Shown one piece after another: positions 1 through 8,125 of a stretch of 64,000 nt of DNA. The notes beneath the pieces were generated by a model, which saw only the letters and a list, made by a program, of their open reading frames with translations, was not told the DNA's origin and made no database searches. A program made the translations under genes and the position numbers. This stretch comes from Halogranum amylolyticum (GTDB lineage Archaea > Halobacteriota > Halobacteria > Halobacteriales > Haloferacaceae), in contig NZ_FODV01000017.1 of assembly GCF_900110465.1 (NCBI RefSeq), forward strand, positions 17,695-81,694. Direction: 5' to 3'. The first letter of the stretch is position 1; each line of letters opens with the position of its first letter.

Positions 1-1409
1 TTCTTGAGTTGCGTGTACTCGTCGATAGCCTGCATGCCTTTTTCACGCCCTACCCCGGACTCCTTGTAGCCACCGAACGGCGCCTGTGGTGCCGTCACGG
101 GGAACTCGTTAACCGTGACGGTCCCTGCCGCGAGCTCGCCCGCAATCCGATGGGCTCGTGAGAGGTTCTCGGTCCAGACCGTCGCGTAGAGACCGTATCG
201 GGTGTCGTTCGCACGCCGAACGACCTCCGCTTCATTGCCGAATTTGTGCAGTGTCACGACCGGACCGAATACTTCGTCGCACGAGATCGGCGCGTCGTCG
301 TCGACGTCGTCGACAACTGTCGGCGCATAGAAGTTCCCCTCTTCCCGCGGTACGTCGCCACCCGCACGCAATTGGGCGCCGTTCGCAACTGCGCTCTCGA
401 CGTATTCGGCGACGGCATCGCGCGCCGCAGGTGTGATGAGCGGGCCGACGTCAGATTTCTCTCTCCCCGGCCCGACTGTCAGGTCGCGGGTGGCTGCGGC
501 GACGCGCTCGGCGAACTCGGTGTAGCAGTCCTCGTGGACGAACACACGCGTCGTCGCGAAGCACACCTGTCCGGCGTTCTGAAAGACCCTAAGTGTCTGT
601 TCAACCGCCGTCCCGAGGTCGGCGTCCGGGAAGACGAGGCTCGGACTCTTTCCCCCGGCCTCCAGACTGACTGGCGTAAGCGTCTCCGCCGCGACTTGCA
701 TAACGCGTTTGGCCGTCTCGACGGACCCAGTGAACACGACTTTGTCCACGCGGTCTGCCTCCGTCAGTGCAGCTCCCGTGTTTGGCCCGTCGCCGGGAAC
801 GGTGTTCCAGACGCCGTCCGGGAGCCCCGCTTCGGTCACGATCCGCGTTAGTTCCAGCACCGTCAGCGGGGCCTCGGGCGCCGGTTTCGCGACGACGGCG
901 TTGCCACAAGCGAGCGCCGGCGCGATACCCCGAAGAGCGAGCAGCGACGGTGCGTTCCAGGGGAGGATTTGACCGGTGATTCCAAGTGGCTCACGGCACG
1001 TGTAGTCGAGATATCCCTCGCCGAGAGGGATCGTCTCTCCCTCAATCTTGTCGGTCAGGCCGCCGTAGTAGTCGAAGTACTCCGCCGCGTTCTCGACGAG
1101 GAACCGCGACTGGCTAAGCGGACGCCCCGTCTCGGTCGTCTCCATGCGGACGAGCGTTTCCTCGTTTTCACGGATTGCCTCGGCAGCGTCGCGAAGCCGT
1201 TGGCCCCGTTCACCTGGGTCGACGGCCGCCCACGCCGGTTGTGCGTCCGACGCTGCGGTGAGTGCCTCGTCGATACCGCCCGATCCGCCCTCGGCGACGG
1301 TGGCTACCTGTTCGTTATTCGATGGGTCGTGCACCGCGAACTCCTCGGACGATTCGCGGAACTCCCCGTCGATGTAACAGCCGTACGTCTCGTCGAGAAG
1401 TTGTGCCAT
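1..1409 (-). CDS. NAD(P)-dependent aldehyde dehydrogenase (C-terminus cut by window edge)
   Basis: Oxidises an aldehyde to the acid with NAD(P)+ in the cytoplasm. The reverse-strand frame reads about 469 residues of a family usually near 480-500, so only the last few residues are missing. Visible landmarks are the LPWNAP segment of the cofactor fold, the general base Glu250 in LEAGGKSP, and the nucleophile Cys283 in FQNAGQVCFA, at the normal spacing of about 33. The C-terminal FGGYKESGVGRE segment is typical of betaine-aldehyde or semialdehyde dehydrogenases. Its ATG lies 2 nt after the stop of the upstream binding-fold gene, so it is probably the fourth cistron of an operon starting at 4259. 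The substrate cannot be read from sequence. Confidence 0.92.
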   Translation of the reverse strand, partial: MAQLLDETYGCYIDGEFRESSEEFAVHDPSNNEQVATVAEGGSGGIDEALTAASDAQPAWAAVDPGERGQRLRDAAEAIRENEETLVRMETTETGRPLSQSRFLVENAAEYFDYYGGLTDKIEGETIPLGEGYLDYTCREPLGITGQILPWNAPSLLALRGIAPALACGNAVVAKPAPEAPLTVLELTRIVTEAGLPDGVWNTVPGDGPNTGAALTEADRVDKVVFTGSVETAKRVMQVAAETLTPVSLEAGGKSPSLVFPDADLGTAVEQTLRVFQNAGQVCFATTRVFVHEDCYTEFAERVAAATRDLTVGPGREKSDVGPLITPAARDAVAEYVESAVANGAQLRAGGDVPREEGNFYAPTVVDDVDDDAPISCDEVFGPVVTLHKFGNEAEVVRRANDTRYGLYATVWTENLSRAHRIAGELAAGTVTVNEFPVTAPQAPFGGYKESGVGREKGMQAIDEYTQLK

Positions 1410-1411
1410 GC

Positions 1412-2383
1412 TTACTCAGTAGAGCCGATATGGTCAGTGTAGTTGCGAATCGCTACTGACTCCTCGTCGAGGAAGTCGTTGGTCCACACGCTTTTGGGGT
1501 CAATTTCGCCCTCGAGGAGGTCGGTCTCGGAAAGCAGCTCGCCGAGACGCCGCCAGCGGTTGCCATCGTGTCTTCCCCATCCAGTGCTTCGCAGAGGGTC
1601 GCCTCGCTGGAGAGAGTCCGCTGCGACGCGAAACTTCTTGGTCTCGATCTCCCGCCGTCGTTCGAGCGTCGCGTTTCGTTCGATGAGCGCCTCAATGGCC
1701 GCGTCGGGGTCGTTCGTCGCGGCGATCCATCCCCGGGCGGTGGCCCGGAGGAACGCCCGGAGCGTTTCGGGGTTCGTGTCGGCGTACTTGGGGTTCGTGA
1801 CGAGCATCATCCCGTAGACGCCGAGTTTCTCCCCGATCGGGAGTTCGTCCGCGGTACGGTCGTGTTCGCATTCGAGTTCAAGCCCATTAGTGACGACCCC
1901 GACCGCGGCGTCCACCTCGCCGTCGAGCAGTTGGTGCTGGACGCGATGGTGGGTGTTCGGGTCGACGTCTAGAAGGTCAACTTCCTCGCGAACGCCCGCG
2001 TCGCGAAGGAGCTGATCGGCGAGGATGCGGGTCTTCGTCGCCGAGGGGGCGACCGTTCGACCGACGAGTTGGTCAGGCGATTCCAGCGGTTCGCCAAACA
2101 CGTCGCGGAGGGTGTAGATCGCAGCCGGCGTCTGCTTCGTAACCGCGGCGACCGCCAGCGGGTCAAACCCCTCGCTCTGTGTGGCGAGGACTGCACTCGC
2201 CCCCGCGAGCGCAACGTCAACCCGTCCGCGAGCGGCCTGCTCGGCCGCGTATGGCGACCCGTGTCCCTCAACGAACTGGACATCGAGAGATTCCTCTTCG
2301 TAGAGTCCTCGCTCGCGCGCAAGGAAGTACGGCGCCTGGAATCCGTTGGGCTCCCAGTTCAGCTGGAAGGAAACTGAGGTCAT
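1412..2383 (-). CDS. NMT1/THI5- or SsuA-like binding-fold protein without signal peptide (1 of 3)
   Basis: 323 residues with the periplasmic-binding type II fold typical of nitrate/sulfonate/THI5-like proteins: N-terminal VSFQLNWEPNGFQAPYFLARERGLYEEE, then VGRTVAPSATKTRIL and the DAAVGVVTNG hinge segment. The start is the ATG at 2383, which overlaps the stop of the upstream gene as ATGA; a longer in-frame version would add 42 low-complexity residues. There is no lipobox, Tat motif or hydrophobic leader, so the protein should be cytoplasmic, unlike normal importer receptors. No ABC ATPase or permease is encoded nearby. It could be an SBP-fold enzyme, as in 4,5-dihydroxyphthalate decarboxylase or THI5-type proteins, or an orphaned receptor. 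Confidence 0.8.
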   Translation of the reverse strand: MTSVSFQLNWEPNGFQAPYFLARERGLYEEESLDVQFVEGHGSPYAAEQAARGRVDVALAGASAVLATQSEGFDPLAVAAVTKQTPAAIYTLRDVFGEPLESPDQLVGRTVAPSATKTRILADQLLRDAGVREEVDLLDVDPNTHHRVQHQLLDGEVDAAVGVVTNGLELECEHDRTADELPIGEKLGVYGMMLVTNPKYADTNPETLRAFLRATARGWIAATNDPDAAIEALIERNATLERRREIETKKFRVAADSLQRGDPLRSTGWGRHDGNRWRRLGELLSETDLLEGEIDPKSVWTNDFLDEESVAIRNYTDHIGSTE

Positions 2384-3372
2384 CGGATCGTTACCTCCGG
2401 TCGGAAGGTACCCTCGGGGATCTGGTCGACGCCAAGTGTTCGGGGGCCGGCCACCTTCAGCAGGTGATCGAACAGCTGCTCCATCCCCTCCACCGTCTCG
2501 TGGTCCCAATCGCGAACCACCATGTCCCGCCAGCCGTCGCGGATAGCGGTGACGACGTTTGGATCGTCGTAGGTCATCAACCGCTGTCCGAGCTCCTCCC
2601 AGAGATCGTCGTCCTCGACCAGCAGGTTGACCGCGTCTCGGTAGGCGTTCGCGAACCGCCGGACTGTCTCCGTGCGCTCGTCGAGGAACGTCTCACTCGT
2701 GAGGAACGTCGAGACGGGCAGTTTCCGGTCGGTACCCGAGAGACGCTGGACGAGGTCCGCTACTGGGAACACTTCGCGGAAAGGCCCGGTTTCGGTGATC
2801 TCGGGTATGATTGGCCAGAACTGGAGGATTGCATCAACCTCGCCGTCCTGAAGCATCCGGGTGAGCGCCACCTTCGAGCCCGCCTCGACGGAGGTCGCCG
2901 TCTCCTCCGGATCGAAGCCGTGGAACTCCCGGCAGGCCGCGCGGACGAGGATCCAGTTCTTGTCCACCCGTCGCACGACCCCGATGCGATAATCATGGAG
3001 GTCGGTGAGGCCCTCGATGTCCGTCTCCTCCGGGGTGACGAGGCCGCCGACGGTCCGGCCATAGGGGTGAAATGCGACGATGGATGCGCCCTCAGCGCGC
3101 TCACGGGCTGTCGAGATGTAGTCGATGTCGATGAGGTCCGCCTCGCCATCTTGGAGACGGGCCTCGACAGTCTCGACACCGCCCTCCAGCTCGTCCGAGA
3201 CGAGTTCGACATCGAGGTGAAAGCCGTGATCCCGGTCGAATCCGTGGCGTTTGATCGTATAGAGCATGTACCGGGGACTCCCGTTGTGCTCGAAGCGCGC
3301 CCGCATGACCGGCAGATCGCCAGGGTCGTCGTGATGGTCATCGAAGGCTGCCTGCTGGGAATCGACGTTCAT
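2380..3372 (-). CDS. Substrate-binding-fold protein without signal peptide (2 of 3)
   Basis: 330 residues, with the pattern of ABC-type nitrate/sulfonate/bicarbonate binding proteins: GFHLDVELVSDELEGGVE near residue 50, the GEADLIDIDYIS segment, VGGLVTPEETDIEGLTDL and a C-terminal helical region. Secretion signals are absent. Both ends overlap neighbouring genes by 4 nt (ATGA at 3369-3372 and at 2380-2383), which indicates translational coupling of three related but clearly different paralogues. Coupling in fixed order suggests a complex or sequential steps of one pathway. The exact reaction is unknown. Confidence 0.75.
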   Translation of the reverse strand: MNVDSQQAAFDDHHDDPGDLPVMRARFEHNGSPRYMLYTIKRHGFDRDHGFHLDVELVSDELEGGVETVEARLQDGEADLIDIDYISTARERAEGASIVAFHPYGRTVGGLVTPEETDIEGLTDLHDYRIGVVRRVDKNWILVRAACREFHGFDPEETATSVEAGSKVALTRMLQDGEVDAILQFWPIIPEITETGPFREVFPVADLVQRLSGTDRKLPVSTFLTSETFLDERTETVRRFANAYRDAVNLLVEDDDLWEELGQRLMTYDDPNVVTAIRDGWRDMVVRDWDHETVEGMEQLFDHLLKVAGPRTLGVDQIPEGTFRPEVTIR

Positions 3373-4259
3373 AGTTCCCCCACGATACGGTCGATGTCAG
3401 CGTCCTCGGCGATAAGTTCACGACGCTTCATCCAGTCGAGGTGGTCTGCAAGTTCGTCTGCGTCGGCCAACTCCGGAACGTCGTACTCTGGGACCATAAT
3501 GTCCTCACGGAGGGCTTCGATATCCACGTCCTCGAAGAGCTCAGGGGCGACCGACTCCTCGGCTTCGAGCATCGAGAGATACTGCTCGCGGAACGCCTCC
3601 GGTTCGGCGTTAATATCCTCGACTGCCTGACGATATCCTCGTCGAAACGCATTGAGGGTTGTAGAGTCGAGGGTATCCGCCCCGACGATACCCATATGGT
3701 TCTCGAACTCCAGAACGCGCTCGAATCCGAGATGCTCGGCAAGGGTGCTGTGCGGTTCGAGCAGGCTCACGGCCGCCACCTCGCTGTCGCGGAGCGCCTG
3801 CAGTCGTTCGGTCGGCATCCCGTGGTGTTCGAGCGTGACTTCCTCGGGCGTGACGTGCTCTTCCAGTGCGCGGCGCGCGGTGTACTCCTGTCCGGTCCGG
3901 CGGTTGACGCCAACCGGCAGTCCTGCGAGATCGGTCGGGTCGGCGACATCGTTGCGATTCGTGAACACCGCATATGGCTGGTCTGCGAACGTCCCTTTCG
4001 CGACGACGTGACCGTCTCGCATTTCCCAGGTCCGCTTGATGCTCTCCCACTTACAGATGGGATAAAGGTCGACGCCGTAGTCGCCGGTCAACGTTTCCTC
4101 CGACGGGATGTACTTCCTGTCGACCTCTCGGCGGTTGCGCTCGACCAGTTCCACGTCGATTCCCTCCTCAGCGAAGTACCCCCGATCGCTCGCTACTCGC
4201 TGGGGGAGCATGAACGAGAACGGAAGGTGGAACAAACGAAGCTTGTTCATTGGTGTCAT
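3369..4259 (-). CDS. Substrate-binding-fold protein without signal peptide (3 of 3), first gene of operon
   Basis: 296 residues. The start MTPMNKLRLFHLPFSFMLPQ and GYFAEEGIDVELVE are typical of the SBP-like family that includes 4,5-dihydroxyphthalate decarboxylase; DLAGLPVGVNRRTGQEYTAR forms the second lobe. No leader peptide is seen. The ATG lies about 26 nt downstream of a TATA-like box (TATTTTATAA on the minus strand, 4294-4285), consistent with a leaderless transcript. It is divergent from a cupin and a VOC protein with an 80-bp shared promoter. Being an SBP-fold enzyme rather than a receptor is an inference from the missing signal and the missing transporter. Confidence 0.75.
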   Translation of the reverse strand: MTPMNKLRLFHLPFSFMLPQRVASDRGYFAEEGIDVELVERNRREVDRKYIPSEETLTGDYGVDLYPICKWESIKRTWEMRDGHVVAKGTFADQPYAVFTNRNDVADPTDLAGLPVGVNRRTGQEYTARRALEEHVTPEEVTLEHHGMPTERLQALRDSEVAAVSLLEPHSTLAEHLGFERVLEFENHMGIVGADTLDSTTLNAFRRGYRQAVEDINAEPEAFREQYLSMLEAEESVAPELFEDVDIEALREDIMVPEYDVPELADADELADHLDWMKRRELIAEDADIDRIVGEL

Positions 4260-4284
4260 TGCACACGAACGTGCGGTAGCATCG

Positions 4285-4313
4285 TTATAAAATATTCGGG
4301 AGAAATTTTATTA
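4285..4313. promoter_or_regulatory. Divergent TATA boxes between SBP-fold operon and cupin gene
   Basis: Minus-strand TATTTTATAA (4294-4285) is about 26 nt from the start at 4259, and plus-strand TTTTATTA (4306-4313) is 26 nt before the ATG at 4340. Both spacings fit archaeal leaderless promoters, and the two boxes are only about 12 bp apart, so the two units are probably co-regulated. Confidence 0.6.
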
Positions 4314-4339
4314 GGTAGTGTGAGACACATGACATCACT

Positions 4340-4711
4340 ATGTATCACGTTAGCAAGGAACAACTCGATCTGACGGAGGTGGACTCGGGAGTGTACTTGG
4401 CCGATCTCGCGGTCACTGAGCGCGCGTCGATGAAGTACTGGCGCGTTGAGCCAGGGGCGACGCTTCCAACTCACAGTCACGAGCACGACCAGATCGGTTT
4501 CGTTATCGACGGGACGATGGTCGCCCTGACCGACGGAACGGAGCTGCGACTGGAACCCGGTGACTCCTATGCGTTCCCGGGCGGGGAGATCCACGGCGCC
4601 GAGAACCGCGGCGGCGAACCGTGCGTCGGCGTAGGTATCTTTGTGCCGCCGCGGGGCGAACCGGAATGGGGAACAGCTTCCGAGGCCAGTGCCATCGAGT
4701 CTACCGACTGA
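4340..4711 (+). CDS. Single-domain cupin protein
   Basis: 123 residues forming one small beta-barrel cupin. Motif 1 is HSHEHDQIGFVIDG (His45, His47, His49), with motif 2 around EPGDSYAFPGGEIHG (His85), so a metal site is likely. RVEPGATLPTH precedes it, as in AraC-less cupins and in small dioxygenases or isomerases. Transcription starts from the shared divergent promoter. It is followed 5 nt later by a VOC-superfamily gene, and the pair faces the aldehyde dehydrogenase operon, which suggests a common catabolic pathway. It could be enzymatic or a binding protein; the substrate is unknown. Confidence 0.85.
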   Translation: MYHVSKEQLDLTEVDSGVYLADLAVTERASMKYWRVEPGATLPTHSHEHDQIGFVIDGTMVALTDGTELRLEPGDSYAFPGGEIHGAENRGGEPCVGVGIFVPPRGEPEWGTASEASAIESTD

Positions 4712-4716
4712 GAATC

Positions 4717-5145
4717 ATGGACGCAGTTGACCACATCAACCTCGACGTTGACAACCTTGTTACCTGCGTCACCTTTTATCGGGAGACACTCGACTTCGAC
4801 CTCCTGCGGCCCCCCGAGGACTTTCAGGGGCAACACGCCATGTTCGAGGCTGGCAACACCGTGGTTACGCTCGTGGAGACCGGCCGTGCGGAGAACTGGG
4901 ATGAACGAGGGCTCTCTCATCCACTCGACAAGGCCCATCGTGCGTTCAGGACCGACCGGGGGCGCTACGAGCAACTCGTCGCGGATCTCGACGGGCAGTT
5001 CCCGAAGCAGGGCCCCTACGACTGGGACGAGTTCGAGGGGTTCTACTTCCTTGATCCGGACGGCAACCTCCTCGAAGTCATCACCTACGATCTGCCCGCC
5101 CCCGAAACAGACCGATCGCTTCTCACGCACGACGACGTAGAGTGA
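4717..5145 (+). CDS. VOC superfamily (glyoxalase/dioxygenase-like) protein
   Basis: 142 residues with two beta-alpha-beta-beta-beta modules: MDAVDHINLDVDNL (His6 as possible metal ligand) with FYRETLDFDLLRPP, then FEGFYFLDPDGNLLEVITYD (Glu ligand near residue 125). The superfamily includes glyoxalase I, extradiol dioxygenases, epimerases and resistance proteins. I chose the ATG at 4717 because the MDAVDHIN start matches family N-termini; the upstream extension overlaps the cupin frame. It is 5 nt from the cupin stop, in an operon. Confidence 0.85.
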   Translation: MDAVDHINLDVDNLVTCVTFYRETLDFDLLRPPEDFQGQHAMFEAGNTVVTLVETGRAENWDERGLSHPLDKAHRAFRTDRGRYEQLVADLDGQFPKQGPYDWDEFEGFYFLDPDGNLLEVITYDLPAPETDRSLLTHDDVE

Positions 5146-5342
5146 CGGTCGAGAGAGCACTCAATGCGCTACCTGCGAGCGTTCGACCTTGACCAGCACC
5201 TTCGTACAAGACCCAACTCGTGGCGATTCGAGAACCGCAGCCATCGCTATTAGGAACCTTCCGTTGACCTGAGATATTGCTTCGAAGGCGGGTGTCGACA
5301 CAACCCCAACAGTCTCGGTGGTCGCTGACAGACCCTGAGATA

Positions 5343-5561
5343 ATGCAGAACTCGTCGACCCCACTAACGCCATCACAAGAAGCTGCACTTGGACTCATCA
5401 TGCAGGGTGTCGATGACGATGCAACGATTACACACGACACAGCGCTCAATCTCCTCACTGCCGGTGGCTTCGAGCGGCCAGAGGCGGAAGATCTCCTTGA
5501 GCAGCTGTTGCTGAAAGGGTATCTCTACGAAGCGACGGATGGGCTTCGACTCACTGGGTGA
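5343..5561 (+). CDS. Small conserved haloarchaeal protein, probable winged-helix-like
   Basis: 72 residues; start MQNSSTPLTPSQEAAL, end LKGYLYEATDGLRLTG. It is a clear paralogue of the protein at 29898-30116 in this window: both have TPLTPxxxAA, a GFExxEAxxLxxxLLxKGYLY core and a short beta end. The shape (helices followed by a KGYLY strand and a basic or hydrophobic tail) resembles a minimal winged-helix or UBA-like helical module. Function unknown. A longer start at 5277 is possible but has no family support. Confidence 0.6.
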   Translation: MQNSSTPLTPSQEAALGLIMQGVDDDATITHDTALNLLTAGGFERPEAEDLLEQLLLKGYLYEATDGLRLTG

Positions 5562-5611
5562 GGCGTCCTCACAAAAGCTATCGAAACTGAGATGTTGAGC
5601 AGCCGCCGTCC

Positions 5612-5765
5612 TGTTAACCAACATTTCCGGAATTGTGCAACTTTGGTCTTTTCAGGCCACAACGAGACACCCACGACAGACTCCCCTCCCGACGAACCCA
5701 GACGATCCGGTAGCAGCCCTCGATGTCGCATTCCAGCTGAAAAGACCAACTTACGTTGGTTAACA
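5612..5765. mobile_element. MITE-like element of about 150 bp with long inverted ends
   Basis: The left end reads TGTTAACCAAC (5612-5622) followed by TTGGTCTTTTCAG (5643-5655). The right end carries the exact complement CTGAAAAGACCAA (5736-5748) and GTTGGTTAACA (5755-5765). There is no ORF inside. Two matched blocks in inverted orientation around a short non-coding core are the shape of a non-autonomous transposon. A shorter hairpin with related ends (TTAACCAACA) lies at 57074-57116. I see no clear target duplication. Confidence 0.5.
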
Positions 5766-5935
5766 CCGATCTGCAACACCGACGACAGACTCTACTGTTT
5801 CCTAAGCTCTCGGGCAAGCATGAGACGTCGCGGTTGACCGATTCCAGCATGGGGCAACGTTCCCAGAGTATCAGAATCTCCCTCGTCGTCGAAAGCGAGC
5901 CGAGACGTTTTATTGACTGGCGGCAAGTGTCGCGT

Positions 5936-6888
5936 ATGCCATTCATTGGGAGTTGGCACACGTTGCTCGAGGAGTGCGACGCACTTCCCGATGAGGCGAC
6001 ACTCGTGACGCCGCTCACGAAGAAGCGATTCCACATTACCGACAGCCAAGCACACCGTGTCGCGTCGACTCTGGCGACTCACAGCCGCTGCAGCGCGAGC
6101 AGTTTACAACGCTTGCCGAGCGGATCGAGGAGGTCGGTGGCACGTTCGACCTGAGCCGTCTCCCACCCGATGCTGAACCCTATGCGGCAGTGTTGAGTCT
6201 TCACCCTCGCTACGAGTGCGACGAGCGATCGGGGACAATTACTGAAACCGACGATCCGACGAGTTCACAGCTCGTGGAAAGCACGCCCACTGCACCCGAC
6301 GAGAAACGCGTCGAACCCGACCTCGACGTCTATGCGGATATGCTGCTTCTCATCGATGCGCTCGAACGACACGACTCAACGGCACTCGCCGAGTGTGAGA
6401 CGCCGGTGCTCATCAATCTCTACACGCTGTGTTCGGATGTCCAACGCAACGCTGGTGACCTCCGTCAGTCGGTCCGGGAACTCCTACTTGACCGACTCCA
6501 CCATGACCAACCTGTCCACGGTCAGTACGGGTCCGTCCAGCGGACGACGCGACGTAATCGCACTCTCAAGGACGACGAGGACGTGCTGCGTGTCCTCGAC
6601 GACGCCGGCGTTCCTCACGAACAGGTTTTGGGTGTCGACCGCGGGAAAGTTGATGAGGCACTCGATGTGACCGACCGTTCGGAGTCGGCAGTGTACGATA
6701 TCGAAGAACGTGCGTACGTCCGGAAAGCCGACGTCGACGACGAACACAAGCAAACGCGACTCCAAGGGCTGAAAGATTGACTCACTGCAAGTGACGATCC
6801 GGAAGCCGAGCAGTTACGCGAGGAAGTCGAGGCACTTGAACGCCGAATCGAGGAGTTGACCGAGTTCACGCCTGGGACAGAAGTTTAG
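5936..6888 (+). pseudogene. Broken haloarchaeal accessory gene (one frameshift, one in-frame stop)
   Basis: The start MPFIGSWHTLLEECDALP lies 20 nt after TTTTATTG (5908-5915), a leaderless promoter. The frame runs to about 6066 (FHITDSQAHRVAS), then shifts by one: the continuing frame reads GDSQPLQREQFTTLAERIEE and on through LSLHPRYECDE and YADMLLLIDALERHDS. A TGA at 6778-6780 interrupts LQGLKD; the same frame then reads LTASDDPEAEQLREEVEAL and on to TAG at 6888, a coiled coil that looks native. Restored, the protein would be about 317 residues. I do not recognise the family. The shift could be a sequencing error, but the added nonsense codon argues for decay. Confidence 0.6.
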
Positions 6889-6936
6889 CCTGGGCGGTGT
6901 CTTGGTGTACCTGTCCGCTTCCGATGCTCACCGTGT

Positions 6937-7079
6937 TCAGTCGGACAAACTGTCTTCACGCAAGGTTTCGCGATCCCACTGCAGTTCGTGGTTGAGTTCC
7001 GCGAGCTGCGCTTGTACTTCGGATGCGTCACTTTCGGCTTCCATCGCTTGCTCCCACAAGCCGCTGTTTTCTCACTCAT
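6937..7079 (-). pseudogene. Small coiled-coil protein, start region frameshifted
   Basis: Downstream of the TumE-like gene by 12 nt. ATG at 7079 reads MSEK and then leaves the frame that encodes ENSGLWEQAMEAESDASEVQ and ends ELQWDRETLREDSLSD at 6937; two extra A residues in the GAGAAAAC run explain the shift. An internal ATG (7044) would still give an intact 35-residue peptide. The position suggests a third member of the toxin-antitoxin-like unit. Function unknown. Confidence 0.4.
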
Positions 7080-7091
7080 CGTGTCTCCTGT

Positions 7092-7526
7092 CTATGTGCC
7101 CCATAGCGTCGTAATCCGCTGTTTGGCCTCGTCGAGAGCGAGCTGAAGCATGTCGCGATGGTCGGTCGGCCATGAGGCGTCGTCGCCCGGCGTCGGGGCA
7201 GCTGGTGGCGGGTGGAAATGGTCTCGGGTGTTGTGAGAGTTCGGGTGGCGGTCCCACCGACATTCCCAGGTAGACTCTGAGTGCACCTCTCGGTAGTGGA
7301 TTTTGAAATCATCGTTCGTGTACCAGCGAACGTTCAGTGTTGCCTCGTCAACGACTTCAGGATAGTACGATGGGGCGAGTGTGACATTGAGTTCGAGATG
7401 TCCACTTGTATCCGTGAGTGTTGCCTGTGCAACCTGCCCTGTCGCTTGGAGTCGTGTCTGGAGGAATTCGAGAATGGGATGATCGATAGGCGCGGGGCTC
7501 GCCCCATCACCTGCTGGCGGGACCAT
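7092..7526 (-). CDS. TumE-like (DUF6516-type) putative toxin
   Basis: 144 residues. The block around WYTNDDFKIHYREVHSESTW then CRWDRHPNSHNTRDHFHPPP is the pattern I associate with haloarchaeal TumE/DUF6516 proteins, in which conserved Arg, Asp and His residues end in a PHH- or DHFH-type motif. The ATG at 7526 begins 1 nt after the stop of an HTH gene, so the two are an operon, with the HTH protein first as in TumA/TumE pairs. The leader that the frame offers upstream is not family-like. Toxic activity is an inference from family context. Confidence 0.6.
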   Translation of the reverse strand: MVPPAGDGASPAPIDHPILEFLQTRLQATGQVAQATLTDTSGHLELNVTLAPSYYPEVVDEATLNVRWYTNDDFKIHYREVHSESTWECRWDRHPNSHNTRDHFHPPPAAPTPGDDASWPTDHRDMLQLALDEAKQRITTLWGT

Positions 7527-7527
7527 C

Positions 7528-8061
7528 CTACCCAGACACCTGTTCGCCGTCGGTGTCAGCACGTTGCTGCCGAGCCCGCTCGTAGCGCTGGCGTTCTTCG
7601 CGTGCCGTCGCCCACTCGCCGAGGTCACTATACACCTCGTCGATTGTCTGGTCGTCACTCGCGTCCGTCACGGCAACGGCGTCGACAGCGGCGGGCGTCG
7701 ACGCATCGTACCGCTCTTCATACCCGCTGATCCGCGCGGTCAGTTCTTGGACGCGCTGCTGGAGATCCTCAACGGAGTGCTCAGACGCGAGCTGGTTGAT
7801 GCGGCGCCACTCGAAGTACGCATTGTTGCGCTCGTAGGTGGCGGGATGACCCTCGTGACGTGTGACGATACCCAAATCAGTGAACCAGCCGAGATACTTG
7901 CGGGCAGTTTTCGGGTCACACTCAGCTCGCTTGGCGATCGCGCTCGCCGTCGTCGGTTCGCGAGTCTGGAGGATCGTCCCATAGATGCGCTGCTCGACGT
8001 CGTCACCACGAAACGCGTCATCAAACGGTGGTGGACCGCCTGGAGACTCGCTGTTGGACAT
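7528..8061 (-). CDS. HTH protein of the DUF7342 type, putative TumA-like antitoxin/regulator
   Basis: 177 residues. Residues 20-75 form a winged helix (YGTILQTREPTTASAIAKRA, CDPKTARKYLGWFTDLGIVT), followed by ERNNAYFEWRRINQLASEHS and a C-terminal coiled coil (SVEDLQQRVQELTARISGYE). The ATG at 8061 precedes MSNSESPGG. It lies directly upstream of the TumE-like gene with 1 nt between them. It likely binds its own promoter and the partner protein. A second pair with the same order is at 9761-10824. Confidence 0.7.
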   Translation of the reverse strand: MSNSESPGGPPPFDDAFRGDDVEQRIYGTILQTREPTTASAIAKRAECDPKTARKYLGWFTDLGIVTRHEGHPATYERNNAYFEWRRINQLASEHSVEDLQQRVQELTARISGYEERYDASTPAAVDAVAVTDASDDQTIDEVYSDLGEWATAREERQRYERARQQRADTDGEQVSG

Positions 8062-8125
8062 ACCTGTTCTTGCGTCGCCAACGATATAGTTCTTACTTCG
8101 AGGAATAGTATCCCGGACACTCCGA

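Noticed and set aside
2179..3630. 483-residue plus-strand frame over the binding-fold genes
   Set aside because: Antisense shadow of high-G+C genes; no domain, and the overlapping ATGA-coupled genes are clearly coding.
4740..5160. 197-residue minus-strand frame opposite the VOC gene
   Set aside because: Shadow frame; the plus strand has VOC motifs and operon spacing.
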